Source: Prorocentrum cordatum (Eukaryota; Sar; Dinophyceae; Prorocentrales; Prorocentraceae). Taken from it: a stretch of 25,000 nt of DNA. The notes beneath the pieces were generated by a model, which was not told where the DNA came from, ran no database searches, and saw nothing but the letters and a program-made list of their open reading frames with translations. The position numbers were made by a program, and so were the translations under genes. Shown here one piece after another: positions 17,903 to 25,000 of this stretch. The stretch's first letter is position 1, and each line of letters begins with the position of its first letter. The stretch is taken from NCBI GenBank assembly GCA_963575745.1, contig CAUYUJ010021655.1:75001-100000 (forward strand), given 5' to 3'.

Positions 17903-18071
17903 CAAGCTGGGATGCCGTTTGTTTTGTTTTCAACTCTGGGGTATTTTGCGCACGTATGTTCCCGAAGATGATGGCAGAGGGTTCAATTACATCAATTTTT
18001 CCCAACTGCACCGGACATGGCAAACGGGGGAAACCAAGATAGCCAGGAATTGCAAAAGCACAACAGCAGGC

Positions 18072-20579
18072 ATGCATTGTGGGGCTTGTGCACGGTTTGT
18101 TGAACATAGGTATGCAGCTTGCTGGCCAGACCACCAACTTGCTTGTCAAAGACGGTACAGATATTGGCGTTCCTTCCCGTTGGAGAGCTTATATTTCGTA
18201 ATTGTTGACGTGGGTGTTCACAACCCAGGCGTGCTATCCAAGGAACAGTACATCATCCACAAGCTACGTGCACCGACGCAGGTTTCGAAGGTTCGTTCTT
18301 CCCGCGCGCATCGTGCACCACACGCTCGTTGCATGTCTGGCACACGTCGTCGTAGACCATTCCCTGACTCCCGCAAGAAACAGGATCAGGAACCCTATGT
18401 AGAGAAGCACGTCGCCAACAACATCAACGATTTCCACATGAAGTTTCTGAATGGCACGGGGGCGCAACCCATTGGTAGGGACGATCTGGAATACTGGCAA
18501 CGGTCATCTTTCAACCACTTGTACCGTATGTTCCTTCTCGCTGGCTCGCTCTCCCCCATCTACATGTACGAGTACCCTTTCCTTCTAGCTAAATGGATTG
18601 GTGGGAAAGGTGGTAAGTTGTTCGTTAAACTCCTTAGCAAATTTATGAATTTCCGCATCTACGTGTTCGTGCTATGGAGACTGTCCAGATGCTTGTTGTA
18701 TGGTATTTATCGCGTCCGGTCCACCCGTCGGCTTCTATGGTGGATACGTGCTCTGCAGATCACGAACCACAGAGTGTTCCGCCTCAGTGTCTACAGAGTT
18801 CGTGGTGGGCCGACTGTGCGCGGCGTGAAGAACGCCTTGCGCAGATATCTCGCGGACAAGCCAGATGACTTTGCGAATTTTATCATGTCCCGAACGTATG
18901 TGTACAACGTATCGCCACCCACTTTCGCATCGAAGTACACATCGTACAGGAAGGCAGCGAAGCAGTTCGATCTTGACATGGTGTCCGACATGCATGCTGA
19001 GTATGTATCACATCTACGACATAGGCGTGACTGTCGTTTTGTGCAGCAGAATTGGAACGCACCTGTACACAAGTCACAACATGATCTACGCGCGCACATG
19101 TACACGCAGTTCTCCGGATGGTTGGCACATTGGTGGTTCCCTGTGGGGGATGCGTACGACTCCGTGGCTTTATCGTCCGCATGTGCACCCAGCCCTGGGT
19201 ATGCATCCGTACCCCCTGCGTACACATGTTATACAAGCTCGTTCTATGTTGGTCTTCGGTATGTTGCGTGTGTAGTTGACCACAACACGAACGCGCGCAT
19301 GGTACGGTCAATCGACGGGTATTCTGTACAACTGCATGACGCATTTCTCTGCGATCCTCAACATTGGAAGTACCATCACGGACAGGACAGAGAACCCTTT
19401 CTTCGCCGTGTGAAACAGTTGCACGATGAGTATGTCCCCCGAGGATGGCAACTCAGTAAGCATACGACATGGCGTTTTGAGTGGTTAGGGTACGTGTACG
19501 TGAATCCAAAACGTTCCTGTTACGGCGGCGACGCTGGAAATGGAGCGTTTTCTTGCACGCTTGACCACCAACACGACCGACAAGTCGCTGCAAAACCAGG
19601 ATGCCCCTTGAAGAAGAAATCCCGATTGGCCGCCAAAGCCTTGCGTACTTTACAAAATTCGCAACATGGTTTTTCTTGGACTCTGTGGAGCATGCGTGAC
19701 ATCTGCCAGGTTGCCAACCAACGTTTTCGTGATCTACTGCCGTCTTCTGTACATGATGTGTGCGAGAACTGTGGAGCAGTGAAGCCAAGCGTGGTATCTG
19801 GGCGATGGGATGTGAATTCTTTCTTCCCCAATGCGGATCGAGCTGAGACCGTGCAGGCTGTCGAGGATCTGTGCAGCAGGGTGTCGCTGTGCACAGGGAA
19901 GTCAACAGTTACGATCCCTAAGAAAGGGGTGCGGAAACCATATCTTGGCGGGAACCTGAGGTATCACGCTGCAGATCACGATGTTCTGTCCTTCGACCAG
20001 ATCATTGGCATGGCGAAGTTCGAAGTGCACAACAGTTTCTACCGTCTAGGGGCATACGTACTAGAGAGCGTATCTGGACTACCCACTGGTGGCTGTATGT
20101 CTGAACCAATGGCAGCAGTTCTCCTAGGATCCAGAGTGCACCGGCTCCATAGTGATCGTGATTTCCGTCGGTGGTGCGGGTTGGACAAACTAGGGTACGA
20201 CGTGAACAACATTATGTCCGTAATCCTACATGTAGACGACATGGCGGTATGTTCCAAATGTTTGTGTCTTGGGTGCCTGGAGAGATCTTTGGAGAGAGCC
20301 ATGCCTGATTCACTTGGGATATCTCGGGAAGAATTGGGGCCGCATTTCCGGATGTTGGACACACATTGGGATGTGCATGATACACATAGTGCCATATCGT
20401 ACCACAATAAGAACAAAGAGTTCGCCATGGGTATTAGTAGTCGCCAAACTGTAGCTCGGATTTTACCTTGGTGGAAGAATAACATCACACCAAATATGGG
20501 TCTGTACACATATGCACAAGGTCGTATATCTCGTGTACAACATGTATCCACAGATACAAGTCAAGAAGTGCAGGCGTAG
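18072..20579 (+). CDS. Reverse transcriptase ORF of the retroelement
   Basis: 835 codons from the first in-frame ATG (18072) to TAG 20577-20579. The frame is open without ATG from 17811, and residues C3 and C6 follow the ATG at once, so the true N-terminus may lie upstream. Catalytic core: motif A GRWDVNSFFPN (D580), motif B GLPTGGCMSEP (from G669), motif C HVDD (D722, D723), then paired cysteines (CSKCLCLGC). A PK-containing segment (VNPKRS) near residue 479 resembles reverse transcriptase motif 1, and CENCG lies just before motif A. The roughly 470 residues upstream are basic and aromatic-rich without a recognised domain. The GLPTGG/VDD pattern is closer to Penelope-like and group II-like enzymes than to Ty1 or Ty3 types, but I cannot place it. 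Beyond the TAG the frame stays open for 49 codons to TGA 20727-20729, encoding a helical, hydrophobic-basic tail. Confidence 0.75.
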   Translation: MHCGACARFVEHRYAACWPDHQLACQRRYRYWRSFPLESLYFVIVDVGVHNPGVLSKEQYIIHKLRAPTQVSKVRSSRAHRAPHARCMSGTRRRRPFPDSRKKQDQEPYVEKHVANNINDFHMKFLNGTGAQPIGRDDLEYWQRSSFNHLYRMFLLAGSLSPIYMYEYPFLLAKWIGGKGGKLFVKLLSKFMNFRIYVFVLWRLSRCLLYGIYRVRSTRRLLWWIRALQITNHRVFRLSVYRVRGGPTVRGVKNALRRYLADKPDDFANFIMSRTYVYNVSPPTFASKYTSYRKAAKQFDLDMVSDMHAEYVSHLRHRRDCRFVQQNWNAPVHKSQHDLRAHMYTQFSGWLAHWWFPVGDAYDSVALSSACAPSPGYASVPPAYTCYTSSFYVGLRYVACVVDHNTNARMVRSIDGYSVQLHDAFLCDPQHWKYHHGQDREPFLRRVKQLHDEYVPRGWQLSKHTTWRFEWLGYVYVNPKRSCYGGDAGNGAFSCTLDHQHDRQVAAKPGCPLKKKSRLAAKALRTLQNSQHGFSWTLWSMRDICQVANQRFRDLLPSSVHDVCENCGAVKPSVVSGRWDVNSFFPNADRAETVQAVEDLCSRVSLCTGKSTVTIPKKGVRKPYLGGNLRYHAADHDVLSFDQIIGMAKFEVHNSFYRLGAYVLESVSGLPTGGCMSEPMAAVLLGSRVHRLHSDRDFRRWCGLDKLGYDVNNIMSVILHVDDMAVCSKCLCLGCLERSLERAMPDSLGISREELGPHFRMLDTHWDVHDTHSAISYHNKNKEFAMGISSRQTVARILPWWKNNITPNMGLYTYAQGRISRVQHVSTDTSQEVQA

Positions 20580-20729
20580 TGGGAGATGTGTGCGGAGTTC
20601 GTGCTCTTGTGGTACCCATTGCGTGTCGTCTACAATGCGCTTGCCCGTGTTCTTCCTTTGCGACAGACACCAGCACTTGTATTAATCCGGGATTTTCTGC
20701 GGAACGTGCAGAAAGAGATACGTGACTGA
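20580..20729 (+). CDS. In-frame extension after UAG (possible readthrough)
   Basis: 49 sense codons follow TAG in the same frame (starting WEMCAEFVLLWYPL, ending KEIRD) before TGA. The composition alternates hydrophobic and basic residues and looks like protein rather than untranslated sequence. It may be the natural C-terminus, reached by readthrough or cut off by a recent nonsense mutation. Confidence 0.4.
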   Translation, partial: WEMCAEFVLLWYPLRVVYNALARVLPLRQTPALVLIRDFLRNVQKEIRD

Positions 20730-20741
20730 CGCCTGATATTC

Positions 20742-20765
20742 ATGAATCCTTATTTTTATTTTTAG
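20742..20765 (+). promoter_or_regulatory. Candidate splice / trans-splice acceptor before the Gag-like ORF
   Basis: CTTATTTTTATTTTTAG, with AG at 20764-20765, is the only strong T-rich tract with a terminal AG between the reverse transcriptase and the Gag-like ORF, 168 bp before its ATG. It could provide a separate leader-capped mRNA for the downstream ORF. Confidence 0.35.
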
Positions 20766-20932
20766 TTTCACTTCGAACGAGGAGCTTGCCGACAGCTTCA
20801 TCATCGTTATGTTTGTCCTCGTGTTCCACATTTCTCCCCATACTCTGTTTCCCCATCACATCTTGGCTCTACATATGTGACAGCACATCCTGTTCTTCAC
20901 TGGGCCAGAAGCGAGACCCCGATTGTTCAGCC

Positions 20933-21655
20933 ATGTCGTGGCAGCAGGGACAGAATTCGTGGCAGAATTCGTGGCAGAACGGCTGGGGCAACGGCAACCA
21001 GTACCAACAGCAGGCCCGTCTCCACTGGTCTGGCCTGACGACGGAAGAGCTCCGGGCAGCCAGAGAGGCCAAGAAGAACCAGGATATGGAGCAGACAGTG
21101 AGTAGGTGCATGTCCAAGCTCGTCCCGCAGCTCATGGAGATAATGAGCAGCAGCAGCGCTGCCGGGCCGGCTGGCAGCAGCGGCCCCCGCGGCGACTCGG
21201 GCGTTTTCACTGCGCCGACGCCGCTGCGCAACGAGGTGGACCCCGCCCTCGTAGACGCCGTGGCGGAGAGGCTCAGCAAGAGGAAGTCTGGGGCACCACC
21301 TGCGGCGCAGGCCCCAGCGCTGAAGCGCACGAAAGGCTCAGACGTCCGCGTGCCCAAGAAGACGACTGACACGGTGCACCCGGTCATTTTGCTGCACTGG
21401 CAGGCGAGTCTGGGCTGCGCCAGGCTGCCCAAGGCGAGCACCACGGACTCCGTCGTGGCAGCGGTCCTCCCGGACGGCGCGGCCGTCGCCAGGGCCGCCG
21501 AGAGCTTGAAGGCTAACGCGGCCCACCCGCTGGTGAAGCAGCTGGGCAAGAAGCCGCAGAAGGAAAACAAGCTCAGGGTCGCACTCATGCTCTGGGCCGA
21601 GGATGCCGTCGAGGCGTGCGGCAACGACGATGACGAGGACGCCGACAATGAGTAG
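20933..21655 (+). CDS. Gag-like protein with Gln/Trp/Asn-rich N-terminus
   Basis: 240 codons from ATG 20933 (context CAGCCATGT) to TAG 21653-21655. The frame runs further upstream to 20786 but without ATG, and the composition there is unlike the rest. Residues 1-27 are Gln, Asn, Trp and Gly rich with repeated NSWQN units. Residues 35-70 look helical, 71-90 are Ser/Gly/Ala rich, 107-145 contain basic clusters (RLSKRK, LKRTK, VPKK), 149-225 form an Ala/Leu-rich folded region, and the last ten residues are mostly acidic. No zinc knuckle is present. The role of a nucleic-acid-binding structural protein is inferred from its composition and from lying beside a reverse transcriptase inside terminal repeats. 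It is followed in frame by a further open region, and the last bases overlap another ATG (ATGAGTAG). Confidence 0.6.
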   Translation: MSWQQGQNSWQNSWQNGWGNGNQYQQQARLHWSGLTTEELRAAREAKKNQDMEQTVSRCMSKLVPQLMEIMSSSSAAGPAGSSGPRGDSGVFTAPTPLRNEVDPALVDAVAERLSKRKSGAPPAAQAPALKRTKGSDVRVPKKTTDTVHPVILLHWQASLGCARLPKASTTDSVVAAVLPDGAAVARAAESLKANAAHPLVKQLGKKPQKENKLRVALMLWAEDAVEACGNDDDEDADNE

Positions 21656-21851
21656 GGACAGCGCGGTGGCGTCCTATCACAGATCGGAATCATCACTCGC
21701 AGACTTGGTATTTGTTCTTTGTACTGTGCTGTTTTGTACGCTGTATATTGTGTGGGAGCGATTGCGTGGGAACCAGTTTGGAATGTCGTGTCGGAGAGCA
21801 GCGTCCTCGCGCTGCTCACGGGCGGTGCCTTGGGGACTGATGCACGCCTGA
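21648..21851 (+). CDS. Overlapping small membrane ORF
   Basis: 67 codons from ATG 21648, which overlaps the stop of the Gag-like ORF (ATGAGTAG), to TGA 21849-21851. Residues about 18-38 (LADLVFVLCTVLFCTLYIVW) form a convincing membrane segment, followed by Arg-rich sequence. The ATG-stop overlap is the arrangement used for termination-reinitiation in some viruses and retroelements. The alternative is that the membrane segment belongs with the next ORF through a frameshift near 21780. Confidence 0.4.
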   Translation: MSRDSAVASYHRSESSLADLVFVLCTVLFCTLYIVWERLRGNQFGMSCRRAASSRCSRAVPWGLMHA

Positions 21852-22243
21852 ACGCCTTCGACGTGGCTGTGGTTCTCGCGTTTGCCTACTGCACCCGCTG
21901 GCAGACTCCGTGGGCCGGGGCTGCCGGTTTGGCAACAGCGGCAACGATGTACTTGTCTCCATCGATGCCATTCTGGTTTCGCGCTCTGCTCTTCGGGCCG
22001 GGAGCTGAGAACCCGAGTCAGCACGCCATGCAGTTTCAGCCGTACATGCACAGTGCGCCTGGGCCACAGGCAGGCTTCGCGCAGCACGCCCCTTGGGTAC
22101 AGCAGGGGTACCCGGTGTATGCGTGGCAGCAGAACCCGTATGCCACCATGCAGTGGCAGCCGCTGGGCTATGCTGCAGGCTTCCGAGATGATTTGCACGG
22201 CCGCTATCCGCGTCAGTGGCCGGGACACTGGAAGTGGGAGTGA
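21656..22243 (+). CDS. Third ORF: membrane segments plus aromatic/Gln-rich tail, no ATG
   Basis: 195 codons directly after the UAG of the Gag-like ORF, in the same frame, ending at TGA 22241-22243. The first in-frame ATG is far inside, so expression by an ATG at its start is impossible. After a hydrophobic stretch near residues 22-36, further hydrophobic segments lie about residues 62-80 and 88-120. The C-terminal 70 residues are rich in Gln, Tyr, Trp, Pro and His (QQGYPVYAWQQNPYATMQW) and recall the N-terminus of the Gag-like protein. UAG readthrough would give a Gag-ORF3 fusion; a frameshift from the overlapping ORF at 21648 is the other option. No family is recognised. Confidence 0.45.
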   Translation, partial: GQRGGVLSQIGIITRRLGICSLYCAVLYAVYCVGAIAWEPVWNVVSESSVLALLTGGALGTDARLNAFDVAVVLAFAYCTRWQTPWAGAAGLATAATMYLSPSMPFWFRALLFGPGAENPSQHAMQFQPYMHSAPGPQAGFAQHAPWVQQGYPVYAWQQNPYATMQWQPLGYAAGFRDDLHGRYPRQWPGHWKWE

Positions 22244-22307
22244 TTCTGAGACCGATCTGCGTTCGTGAGGCCGTCACCGTAGGATGACGCAACAGCATTG
22301 CAGGTGT

Positions 22308-22327
22308 GTGAATTTTCATGAATTCAC
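22308..22327 (+). repeat. Stem-loop after the third ORF
   Basis: GTGAATT-TTCATG-AATTCAC, seven pairs with a six-base loop, lies 65 bp after the last stop codon. Its role is unknown; it may be a 3' untranslated structure. Confidence 0.6.
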
Positions 22328-22345
22328 GTTGTATCATGTTGTTAT

Positions 22346-22735
22346 TCCCTGCTCCGTTTTCTCCCCCCTCGCCCCCTCTTGACTAGACGGAGACATGGCA
22401 TCCCTTTGAAGAGGCTTCGGGGTGAATGAAGCCAGCCAGACCTTGTCCGGGAAGGAATGTGTGTGCAATTTGCTCTTCCTCTCCCTGCCTTTCCCTCTCC
22501 CCTCCTTTTCCCCCCCTCCCTGACCCAATCCCTAGCCGGAGGGATGGCACTTCTGTTGAGAGGGCTCAGGGCGTCATGAGCTGAGCAGGCTGTTTCATAT
22601 ATTGCTTTGTTGACACAGGTCCCACCAATCTTCTCTCGTGTGCGAGCGGTCTGACAGCATTCAACAGAGAAGGCTTCCGGGCGAACGAAGCCAGTTTCTC
22701 TCATGGCAGAGGCTTCCGGGAGAGCGAGGCCATTC
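22346..22735 (+). repeat. Repeated pyrimidine-tract plus stem-loop modules
   Basis: Three diverged modules, each a pyrimidine tract, then CTAG(A/C)CGGAG-like sequence, ATGGCA, and a stem-loop of the type GGCTTC-N8/9-GAAGCC. Stem-loops lie at 22413-22433, 22563-22582, 22672-22692 and 22711-22731. The second has GGCTCA/TGAGCT, so two base pairs changed on both sides together. The last two overlap the start of the right terminal repeat, and the pyrimidine tract after 22760 is that repeat's own. The terminal repeat's 5' part therefore seems derived from the same modules. Confidence 0.65.
22666..22673 (+). promoter_or_regulatory. Candidate polypurine tract
   Basis: AGAGAAGG ends two bases before the right terminal repeat, where a plus-strand primer is expected. 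It is short. Confidence 0.35.
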
Positions 22736-23089
22736 TGCCATCAGCGTGTGCATCTTCACATGGATTTGCCTTTTCCCTGCCCTCTCCTCTCGCCTCTTTT
22801 CCCTGCCCTCTGCTTCCCCCCTCTTCCTCCCATCCATGGGTAGAGCTGGTCAGACGGCGCTCGACAATGAGATTGGCCGACGTTCGCAGACAGGCTGAAT
22901 GCATATGTGCATTTGTCACATTTTGTGTCCCATCTCGCTTCTTTCGCTCTCGCTCTCTTTCTTTTCTTATCTATCGTGCCCGTCGGCATTTCAGAGCTCA
23001 GTTGGTTTAGACCGCGGCGCTTAAGGCGTACCAGACACGTCGCACACATGTGGGCTGATTGAGCACAGCGCAGGAAAAGACGGAAAGGA
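22676..23089 (+). repeat. Right long terminal repeat
   Basis: 414 bp, the direct copy of 16798-17206. It carries 12 bp (CATGGCAGAGGC, 22702-22713) missing from the left copy and has a single ATTGGCC. The sequence after it (CCCCTCTGGAGG) is unlike the sequence after the left copy (TCCCCTGGCACAG), which fixes the end at GGA 23087-23089. Confidence 0.85.
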
Positions 23090-23093
23090 CCCC
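23090..23093. repeat. Right target-site duplication
   Basis: CCCC, followed by T, matching 16794-16797 and the T that follows it. Confidence 0.5.
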
Positions 23094-23094
23094 T

Positions 23095-23999
23095 CTGGAG
23101 GTCCAGGCGACGGCCCTCTGGGGCCAGCGGCCCCCAAGTCGGCGAGGCCCGCGGGCCCGCGGGCCAGTGGGGCGCGGCTTGGGGTGGTGGAGCTGGTCGG
23201 GGTGGGGGAAGGAGGCCAGCGGGCTCGGCTTGAGAGACTTACCCCCAGGTTCCCATACAAGATCGGGTACATTGTGAAATCGCCTCGCGGCGTCGACTGC
23301 GAGGACCGACGAGGTCCCACGAGTGAGGGGGCCGTGAAAGGCGATGATGAGTGGAGGTGAGGGGGAGTGGTTGGTGGGGAGTGGGAGGACTAGGAGAGGA
23401 TTCGATGAGAGGGGGAGGAAGGAGGACGAGGAACGGAGAAGAGGCTGGGCGGGCGGAAGGGAAGGAAGAGTAGAGAGCACAGCAAGTCGGATGAGGAGAA
23501 TAATAAAGTGGCGTATCTAAGAAATGCTCGGAACCTTTCGGCTCTCTGGAGTCCTTGAAGGCTGCAAAAGGGGCCAGGGGTCCCGTGCCCTCTTTGGCTG
23601 GACTGGGCCCTCCTCTTTCCTCCGCCATCTCTCACTTCTCCCGCTCTTCCTCATCCTCTTGGAACTATTTGGAACTATTTGGCTAAGCACGGAGGCGTGC
23701 TGGAAACATTGGCTTAACCCAGGCCGCGGCTTACCAGCAAAGCCTGAAACTGAGCTGGCACTACTTCGCGCCTTGGGTAAAGCCCTTTCTCTAAACGGGC
23801 CACGTTTCCCTTCCCTCCCTGGTCATGGGCTCGCACCTTGACTCGAGATGGCGTCCATCAAGAGGCGCGTGCCAATCGCACTGGGAGTTGGTCTGACGTC
23901 GGTGCTTCGTCGTCGAGGGGTACCGATAACCTTGCACAACATGCGCCGTCGTGTGCGTTGTAGCTGCTGTCGCAAAGGCTCAATAAACGTCCAAGTACT
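23095..23999. other. Non-coding DNA, no supported gene
   Basis: 23100-23220 is G/C-rich with GGCCCGCGGGCCCGCGGGCC. 23330-23480 is GGA/GAG-rich. 23655-23680 contains a doubled TTTGGAACTA. Frames on both strands show no recognised domain. I see no continuation of the 13656-16730 pseudogene here. Confidence 0.4.
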
Positions 24000-24112
24000 T
24001 GAGGAAGGGGAGGAGGATAACAGGAGGAGGAGGAGGACGAGGATAACAGGAGGACGAAGAGGAGGAGGCAAGGCAAGGCAAGGCACTGCAAGGCAAGGCA
24101 AGGCAAGACCTG
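24000..24112. repeat. (GGA)n and (AAGGC)n tandem repeats
   Basis: GGA/GGATAACAGGA units (24002-24068) are followed by AAGGC pentamers broken by one ACTGC (24068-24107). Confidence 0.85.
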
Positions 24113-24509
24113 GGCAGCTGCTGTCTCTTGCTGTGAAGACCAACGGGTGAGAGCTCTAGCCACGACAAATCGCTGCTGGTAACCTCAACGCACTCTCGGG
24201 CAACCCTGCGGAACCACAAAGTCCATGTCGGACCTTCAAGGCCCGCGTTAGCACGAAGGCACACCACACTTCAAGTAGGCTCCAAGACTCGAGGCGCAGG
24301 GCACTCGGGCCCATAGCCTTGACCTAGGGCCTGTTGAGCGTTAGGGGAGGTCCCAGGGGGTTCCAAGGCCGCTTGGGAACACGCTCTGAGCAAGAACCGC
24401 TGCCGCTGGGCCGCTTCGGGCCCGAACTGACGGTGTCGGTACTCTCCCGTGCTGCTAGCGTGCCTCCACGTCCTCCGCTCCGCCTCCCCCCACTCCGCCC
24501 TCACCCCCC
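24113..24509. other. No recognised feature
   Basis: Mixed-composition DNA. One plus-strand frame runs from here into the tandem units that follow, but has no recognised domain. Confidence 0.4.
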
Positions 24510-24935
24510 CACCACGAGTCCTCTGCTTACTTCCACTACTTGTCTGACCTGTGCCGTGCAGGTCGCAAGGTGCGGACAGCTCCGATCATTCCAACGCAAC
24601 GGCCTATCAGCAACGAACCATGCCGCACCAAACTCTCTTCACAATCCCCGATCACCCCCCCACCGCGAATCCTCGATTAAACCATGGGACGCTGCTGGCG
24701 CTTACTTCCGCTACCTGTCTGACCGTCTGACCTGCTCTGTGCAGGTCGCAAGGTGCGGACAGCTTAGATCATTCGGACGCAGCGACCTACTAGCAACAAA
24801 GCGTGCCGCACCACGCTCTCCGTCACTGTCTCCGATCACCTCCACCACGAGTCCTCTATTTCACTGTGAGACACTGCTGTCACTCACTTCTACTACCTGT
24901 CTGACATGTGCTGTTCAGGTCGCAAGGTGCGGATG
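24510..24935 (+). repeat. Three tandem units of about 180 bp with splice-site-like core
   Basis: The core CAGGTCGCAAGGTGCGGA occurs at 24559, 24742 and 24916, 183 and 174 bp apart. Each core is preceded by a pyrimidine-rich CTGTCTGACCTGTG-like stretch. In the first two units it is followed by GATCATTC, CAACG/GCAGC, AGCAAC and GCCGCACCA, and the units are separated by CCGATCACC and CCACCACGAGTCCTC. The core reads as a splice acceptor (pyrimidines then CAG) next to a possible donor (AAG-GTGCGG). Confidence 0.75.
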
Positions 24936-25000
24936 ACAGCCAATAGGCTTGAATACTAGTAGCACTGTTTTTCTTATCGCTAATCAGAGCTCTCATGCAT
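24936..25000. other. Window end, no feature
   Basis: Only 65 bp, AT-richer than the flank; nothing recognised. Confidence 0.4.

Larger units (their letters stand above)
16798..23089 (+). mobile_element. LTR-like retroelement with unplaced reverse transcriptase
   Basis: A 6,292-bp unit with near-identical direct terminal repeats (409 and 414 bp) that begin TCC and end GGA and have a short flanking duplication. The sequences outside and inside the two repeats differ, so this is not a tandem gene array. All internal ORFs lie on the plus strand: a hydrophobic ORF (17429-17902), the reverse transcriptase ORF (18072-20579), a Gag-like ORF (20933-21655), and an overlapping or readthrough hydrophobic region (to 22243). 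A TGG 6 bp inside the left repeat and AGAGAAGG just before the right repeat sit where a primer-binding site and polypurine tract would be. I recognise no integrase, RNase H, protease or endonuclease, which is unusual for an LTR element. Near-identical ends suggest a recent insertion. Alternatives are a Penelope-like element with pseudo-LTRs or a reverse-transcribing virus-like insertion. Confidence 0.75.

Noticed and set aside
16798-23089. Tandem gene array with a 5.9-kb period
   Set aside because: The sequence after the right repeat differs from that after the left, and the left flanks differ too, so only the repeats themselves are shared.
24334-24936. 200-codon plus-strand frame through the tandem units
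   Set aside because: It only spans the three repeat units and upstream DNA; unit lengths of 183 and 174 happen to be multiples of three, and no domain is recognised.

Overview
The window looks like nuclear DNA of a dinoflagellate. The strongest evidence is at 7668-7710, where two copies of the 22-nt dinoflagellate spliced leader lie head to tail on the minus strand, just upstream of an intronless gene. Other features fit: long GC-rich trinucleotide tracts, many low-complexity repeats, decayed multi-copy genes, and two unrelated reverse transcriptases. No bacterial or organellar features, rRNA, tRNA or CRISPR array were seen. All calls are by eye, without database searches.

Layout. 1-5950 is mostly non-coding repeat: a 1.25-kb TCG tract with higher-order structure, degenerate minisatellites, a G/C-rich hairpin minisatellite, and CGN/CTCTGC tracts. 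5949-6176 is a TCC microsatellite. 6300-7580 (minus) is an intact 426-aa multi-pass membrane protein, DUF2306-like, with relic spliced leaders upstream; it is probably a retrogene made from trans-spliced mRNA. 7783-8270 is a 264-bp tandem duplication. 8447-11224 is a mucin-like Ser/Thr gene built from about 24 copies of a 27-codon unit, with a C-terminal hydrophobic region and two compensating 2-nt frameshifts. 11308-12711 is a 5'-truncated non-LTR reverse transcriptase. 13656-16730 is a decayed multi-exon gene of unknown function, interrupted by frameshifts and AC/TA microsatellites.

The main item is 16798-23089, a 6.3-kb element bounded by 409/414-bp direct repeats. The repeats differ by two indels, with no substitution seen by eye. 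They begin TCC and end GGA, and are flanked by a CCCC(T) target duplication. Inside are a hydrophobic ORF, an 835-codon ORF with reverse transcriptase motifs A, B and C, a Gln/Trp-rich Gag-like ORF, and a further hydrophobic region that can be reached by UAG readthrough or from an overlapping AUG. No integrase, RNase H, protease or endonuclease was recognised. It resembles a recently inserted retroelement of a type I cannot place in a named superfamily. A series of stem-loop modules, with compensatory base changes, lies before its right repeat.

23095-25000 holds no convincing gene: low-complexity DNA, GGA and AAGGC repeats, and three tandem units of about 180 bp carrying a splice-site-like core.
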